Positions 60,417 through 64,000 of a stretch of 64,000 nucleotides of DNA are shown one piece after another. Every line of letters begins with the position of its first letter. The stretch's first letter is position 1. A program made the position numbers and the translations under genes. The notes under the pieces were generated by a model. That model ran no database searches and was not told the origin of the DNA. It worked only from the letters and a program-made list of their open reading frames with translations. The stretch is from the NCBI RefSeq assembly GCF_002085925.2, contig NZ_CP053562.1:724001-788000 (forward strand). Reading direction: 5' to 3'. Source of the stretch: Thioclava electrotropha. Lineage in GTDB: Bacteria > Pseudomonadota > Alphaproteobacteria > Rhodobacterales > Rhodobacteraceae.

Positions 60417-61487
60417 ATGCTCAGAACTTTTGTGAAATCGCTTGCGTTGGGGGCCGTGCTGGCCTCGGGGCTCGGCATGGCCGCGCAGGCTCAGGACGAT
60501 ACGATCACCCTGCGCGCGGTCGCCAACTCCAACACCAATGACGAGGATTACGACGGTCTCGTCGTGTTCAAGAACTATGTCGAGAATGCCTCGAACGGGA
60601 AGATCAAGGTCGACCTCTTCATCGGCACGCAGCTCTGCTCGAACGGGGCGGAGTGCCTGCAGGGCATCGCGGATGGCTCGCTCGATATCTACATCTCGAC
60701 CTCGGGCGGCGCCGCGGGGATCTTTCCTTACGTGCAGGTCCTCGACCTGCCGTATCTGATGCCGAACGACCGGGTGGCCGAGGAAGTGCTGACCCATACC
60801 GACTTCACCTCCGAGCTGCGCAAGATGGCGCTGGCGGATAGCGACGACATGATCCGCCTGATGAAGATCGGGAATACCGGCGGCTGGCGCAACTTCGCCA
60901 ACACCAAGAAGACGGTGAAGACGCCCGCAGATCTGAAGGGGATGAAGATCCGCACCATCGTCGCCGATCTGCCGCAAGAGTTGGTGAAGGCGATGGGTGC
61001 TTCGCCGACCCCGATCCCGTGGCCGGAGCTGTTCACCGCGATGCAGACCGGCGTTGTGGACGGCACCAAGAACGGCATCACCGACATCATGAACATGAAA
61101 TTCCCCGAGGCCGGGCTGAAGCATCTGACGCTCGACGGGCATGCCTACATGGCGGCGCTGTGGTGGATGAACAACCAAAAGTTCAAGGAGATGTCGCCCG
61201 ACATGCAGCGTGTGATCGTAGACGGGTTCGCCGCGCTCCAGCAGGCGACCTTCGCCTCGCCCAAGCGCAAGTCGATCGCCGCCTATGAGGAGTTCAAGAA
61301 GGACGGCGGCGAGATATACGTGCCGACGCCCGAGGAAAAGCAGCAGTTCCAGGACGCGGCGAAGCCGGTCTATGGCTGGTTCAAGGACAACGTCCAGAAC
61401 GGTGGCGAAGTATTCGATGACCTGCAATCAGCCGTCGATCAGGCATCGAAGACCGTCGATGCAGAGCGTGCGAACGAGCTGAACTGA
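60417..61487 (+). CDS. dctP: TRAP transporter substrate-binding protein (DctP)
   Basis: A 356-residue periplasmic receptor with signal peptide (MLRTFVKSLALGAVLASGLG, MAAQAQ) and the family segments GMKIRTIVADLPQELVKAMG and WPELFTAMQTGVVDGTKNGI. It has two extra cysteines (LCSNGAEC) that could form a disulfide. AGGGAGGAAACG precedes the ATG. It ends the operon before a clear terminator. By context its ligand is the substrate of the monooxygenase, for example sulfoquinovose or a related sulfonate; TRAP receptors bind acidic ligands, which fits. Confidence 0.93.
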   Translation: MLRTFVKSLALGAVLASGLGMAAQAQDDTITLRAVANSNTNDEDYDGLVVFKNYVENASNGKIKVDLFIGTQLCSNGAECLQGIADGSLDIYISTSGGAAGIFPYVQVLDLPYLMPNDRVAEEVLTHTDFTSELRKMALADSDDMIRLMKIGNTGGWRNFANTKKTVKTPADLKGMKIRTIVADLPQELVKAMGASPTPIPWPELFTAMQTGVVDGTKNGITDIMNMKFPEAGLKHLTLDGHAYMAALWWMNNQKFKEMSPDMQRVIVDGFAALQQATFASPKRKSIAAYEEFKKDGGEIYVPTPEEKQQFQDAAKPVYGWFKDNVQNGGEVFDDLQSAVDQASKTVDAERANELN

Positions 61488-61510
61488 GCCTTTGCTCCCG
61501 ATGAAGAGCG

Positions 61511-61534
61511 AACCCGCGCCTCGTGGCGCGGGTT
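61511..61534 (+). terminator. rho-independent terminator of the monooxygenase-TRAP operon
   Basis: AACCCGCGCC (61511-61520) and GGCGCGGGTT (61525-61534) form a ten-base-pair stem with a TCGT loop, followed by TGTCATTTTC. It lies 24 bases after the dctP stop. Confidence 0.85.
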
Positions 61535-61556
61535 TGTCATTTTCTAGGCTTAGGAT

Positions 61557-62090
61557 TCATAACCAGTAGATGACGAGAGCCGCCAGGGCGATGGCGGAGA
61601 GGAAGACCTTCGGAGATCGGTCATAGCGAGTCGCCACACGCCTCCAGTCTTTGAGACTGCCGAACATTATCTCAATCCGGTTACGGCGCTTGTAGCGGCG
61701 TTTGTCATATTTGATGGGCGTCTTGCGTTGCTTTCGGCCCGGGATGCAGGCGCGTATCCCCTTGTCCTGAAACGCGTCTCGGAACCAGTCGACCTTGGGT
61801 AGGCTGCTCAGCAGCGCCCGCGCACCGATGTAGTCGCCGACCTGCCCAGCGGTGACGAACAGGCTGAGCGGTCGCCCTTGGCTGTCGCAGATGGCATCCA
61901 GTTTGGTATTCCGTTTTCGGGCGAAACTGCCCCCCGGACAGTTTCTTTTTCCCTCAAACCCCTTGGTTCGCTCGATCAGGCGACCGCGCCCCCCTTTTTC
62001 GCGGCCAGGCTGGTCGCGGTGCGGTGTGCCTTCAGGTAGGTTGCGTCGATCATCACGGTCTTTTTCTCTCCGTTTTCGGAGCCGTGAATC
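61557..62090 (-). mobile_element. IS5-family transposase remnant, 5' truncated
   Basis: Read on the minus strand it contains KKTVMIDATYLKAHRTATSL, AICDSQGRPLSLFVTAGQVG, DYIGARALLSSLPKVDWF, IKYDKRRYKRRNRIEIMFGS and LKDWRRVATRYDR, ending LSAIALAALVIYWL. These are the DDE-domain segments of IS5-family transposases. The N-terminal part is missing beyond about 62090, and the usual dipeptide order GDRGYD is lost between KVDWF and FQDKGIRAC, so a segment was also deleted. It is inactive and separates two transport loci. Confidence 0.85.
61923..61945. repeat. palindromic element inside the IS5 remnant
   Basis: GAAACTG (61923-61929) and CAGTTTC (61939-61945) flank CCCCCCGGA; with one mismatch the arms extend to ten bases. 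The insertion lies between the transposase motifs LIERTKG and NTKLDAICD and adds about 48 bases in frame (peptide FEGKRNCPGGSFARKR). It shares the AAACWGTCC core with the element at 18519-18550. Confidence 0.65.
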
Positions 62091-62249
62091 ACGCGACGCA
62101 ACACAAATCGATGCATCCTGACCCTAGGCCTCGGTCGCGCTCGACCGGCAGCGCGCAACGAATGTCGGCTTCGTTCCATATCGCTTCGACCGAACGAAAA
62201 GACAAAAGCCGGGTGGCGCAAGACGCGCGCACCCGGCCAGGTTGGTCTC

Positions 62250-63257
62250 TTAGCCCTTCACGATCATCCGGTAGCGCAGCTGGTCGAAGATCACGGCGCA
62301 GATGAGCAACAGACCGATGAGCACCATCTGCATGTAGGAGCTGACCTGCGCGAGGTTCATCCCGTTTTGCATAAGAATGATGAAGAAGGCGCCGAGCACG
62401 ACATTCTCCACCCGGCCGATCCCGCCGCGCAGCGAGACCCCGGCGATGACGCAGGCCGCGATGCTCTCCATTGCGATCGTGCCGCCAAGGTTCGCATCGC
62501 CGCTCTCGACGCGCGCGGTCAGCAACAGACCGGTCAGGGCCGCGATCACGGCGCAAAGCCCATAGACGAGGATCAGCGTGCCGCGGGTGTTGATCGCCGA
62601 CAGATGCGCCGCCTTTATATTGCCGCCGACGGCATAGATCCGGGCGCCGACGCGGGTGCGGGCCATCAGCACCCACATCACGATGATGGCGATCACGGCG
62701 ATCACCACGGGCACGGGCACCCCGAACACCCTACCGAAGCCGAACGTGTCACCGAAGGCGAAGGGCAGGCCCGAAACCGGCACGCCCCCGGTCAGGAACA
62801 GCGCAAGCCCGGTGCCGACAGACGAGACGCCCAGCGTCATGATGAAGGGCGAGACGTCGAATAGCGCGACGCCGATCCCGTTCACCGCACCCACGATCAG
62901 CGCGACCGCGAAGCCTGCGAAGGCCCCGATCAGGATCACGAGCCAGATCGCATCGGGGAAGATCTGTGCGGCCCATGTCATCGCCAGCGCCGAGACGACG
63001 GAGCTGAGCGCGATCACCGTGCCCACAGAGAGGTCGAAGCCCCCCGAGATCAGCACCAGCATCTGGCCCAGCGACACGAGCACCAGATAGACCGATTGCC
63101 TTGCCACGTTGATCAGGTTCTGCGGCGACAGGAAGTTCGGCGCGGCGAGGGTGAAGATCACGACGGCCGCGATGAGGAAGAACGGCAGCACGCCGAGCTT
63201 GATGAAGATACGCAGCGGCAGCGCCGCCAGCGAAGGCTTGGAATTGGCCTGCATCAT
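62250..63257 (-). CDS. sugar ABC transporter permease, CUT2 (RbsC) type
   Basis: The 335-residue permease has about nine membrane helices and the RbsC-type segments QMLVLISGGFDLSVGTVIAL, RTRVGARIYAVGGNIKAAHL and ESIAACVIAGVSLRGGIGRV. The last carries the ATPase-contact loop. Its start overlaps the stop of the ATPase gene. CUT2 systems import monosaccharides such as ribose, xylose or galactose; the ligand here is not known since the binding protein lies outside the window. Confidence 0.93.
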   Translation of the reverse strand: MMQANSKPSLAALPLRIFIKLGVLPFFLIAAVVIFTLAAPNFLSPQNLINVARQSVYLVLVSLGQMLVLISGGFDLSVGTVIALSSVVSALAMTWAAQIFPDAIWLVILIGAFAGFAVALIVGAVNGIGVALFDVSPFIMTLGVSSVGTGLALFLTGGVPVSGLPFAFGDTFGFGRVFGVPVPVVIAVIAIIVMWVLMARTRVGARIYAVGGNIKAAHLSAINTRGTLILVYGLCAVIAALTGLLLTARVESGDANLGGTIAMESIAACVIAGVSLRGGIGRVENVVLGAFFIILMQNGMNLAQVSSYMQMVLIGLLLICAVIFDQLRYRMIVKG

Positions 63258-64000
63258 GCGGGGCTTCCTTCTGTGTCTTTTTGTGTCTGTTGGGAGGCGC
63301 CGGGCTGGTCGAAGAAATAGCGCAGGACGATGTCCTCGCGCAGATCCTCGCGCGGCAGCTCGGCGGTGATCTTGCCATTGGCGAGCACGATGGCGCGGTG
63401 GGCGAGGTTCATCACCTCGGGCAGATCCGACGAGATCACCACCACGGCCTTTCCGGCCTCGGCCAGTTCCGCGATCAGCCGGTAGAGCGCCGCGCGGGTG
63501 CCCATGTCGACGCCCACGGTCGGCTCGTCGAAGATGTAGAGATCGGCCTCATGCCCGAAGGCCTTGCCGAACAGCACCTTCTGCTGATTGCCGCCCGAGA
63601 GCTTGCCGACGACGCGGCTGCGGTAGCTCTCATGCAGTTCGACATGGCCGAAGATTTCCGCCGCGCGGGTGCTCAGCTGACGCGAGCGCAGCAGCGGGCC
63701 GCCCTCGGCCATCAGGTCCATCACCAGATTGCCGCGCGGCGTCTCGGCGAGGATCAGGCCCTCGTGCTTGCGGTCGGGCGAGAGATACCACGCGCCCGCC
63801 TTCACCAGCTTGCGGGTCTGTGCGCCGGTGACGTCCCGGCCCTTGAAGCGGACCTGTCCGGTATGGGTCGGATTGAGCCCCATCACCGAGCGGAACAGCC
63901 GCGACTTGCCCGAGCCCACGAGGCCCGCGACGCCGAGCACCTCGCCCCGGCGCACCCCGAAGGAGGCATGATCTATGCCGGGGGCGCTGAGGTTTTGCAC
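63254..64000 (-). CDS. sugar ABC transporter ATPase, CUT2 (RbsA/MglA) type, 5' end outside window
   Basis: The window holds the C-terminal ATPase half of a double-domain CUT2 ATPase: the degenerate-type P-loop GLVGSGKSRLFRSVMG, the signature KLSGGNQQKVLFGKAF and Walker B LYIFDEPTVGVDMGTR. Family members have about 500 residues with two nucleotide-binding domains, so about half is missing beyond 64000. It overlaps the permease gene by four bases. Confidence 0.93.
   Translation of the reverse strand: MQNLSAPGIDHASFGVRRGEVLGVAGLVGSGKSRLFRSVMGLNPTHTGQVRFKGRDVTGAQTRKLVKAGAWYLSPDRKHEGLILAETPRGNLVMDLMAEGGPLLRSRQLSTRAAEIFGHVELHESYRSRVVGKLSGGNQQKVLFGKAFGHEADLYIFDEPTVGVDMGTRAALYRLIAELAEAGKAVVVISSDLPEVMNLAHRAIVLANGKITAELPREDLREDIVLRYFFDQPGASQQTQKDTEGSPA

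Noticed and set aside
1..64000. tRNA, rRNA, CRISPR array or replication origin
   Set aside because: No tRNA-like cloverleaf, rRNA segment, regular spaced repeat array or repABC/DnaA-box cluster was recognised by reading the sequence.

Overview
The window looks like an accessory replicon or catabolic chromosome segment of an alphaproteobacterium, most likely Rhodobacterales (Rhodobacteraceae/Paracoccaceae). This is inferred from the high GC, the many TRAP and sugar ABC transporters, the tightly coupled ATGA-overlap operons, the NaChBac-type sodium channel and the IS5-family remnants. No rRNA, tRNA, CRISPR array, replication gene or essential housekeeping gene was seen. A broken mobilization relaxase and a tyrosine recombinase point to a mobile or patchwork background.

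Left part (1-24 kb). A partial aldehyde dehydrogenase (2,5-dioxovalerate dehydrogenase type) and a frameshifted relaxase precede a hexuronate locus. A GntR regulator diverges from uxaC-dctPQM-kdgF-kduI-kduD-uxuB-uxuA-uxaA-kdgK. The locus can import uronates by a TRAP transporter and send glucuronate, galacturonate-type intermediates and unsaturated (lyase-derived) uronates to 2-keto-3-deoxygluconate and KDPG. The genes for altronate oxidoreductase (UxaB) and KDPG aldolase are not in the window. Next come an NsrR-type regulator divergent from flavohemoglobin hmp (nitric oxide detoxification), a scar region with an IS5 fragment fused to a sodium-channel fragment, and a LysR-benABCD benzoate dioxygenase module bounded by two diverged copies of a short repeat.

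Middle part (24-43 kb). This is the most island-like section. It has a 1704-residue protein joining a DnaQ-like exonuclease, a RecQ helicase and a UvrD helicase. It also holds a three-gene operon (unknown protein, metallophosphoesterase, GIY-YIG nuclease), a double-HTH/DNA-methyltransferase fusion with a palindromic operator, several small unknown proteins, a frameshifted membrane protein, a tyrosine integrase bracketed by direct repeats, an intact voltage-gated sodium channel and an SLC13-type transporter with TrkA_C domains.

Right part (43-64 kb). A nine-gene operon on the minus strand (sugar ABC transporter, two AP-endonuclease-2-type sugar isomerases, two Gfo/Idh/MocA dehydrogenases) diverges from its LacI regulator, with two matching operators between them. 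It resembles oxidative (3-keto) sugar catabolism loci. A second divergent locus has a GntR-UTRA regulator and a Gfo/Idh/MocA enzyme facing an LLM sulfonate-type monooxygenase, an aldo/keto reductase, a flavin reductase and a TRAP transporter. This enzyme trio matches the sulfoquinovose monooxygenase (sulfo-SMO) pathway, here paired with a TRAP importer, and a perfect FNR-type box lies in the divergent promoter. A truncated IS5 transposase and the start of a CUT2 sugar ABC transporter end the window.
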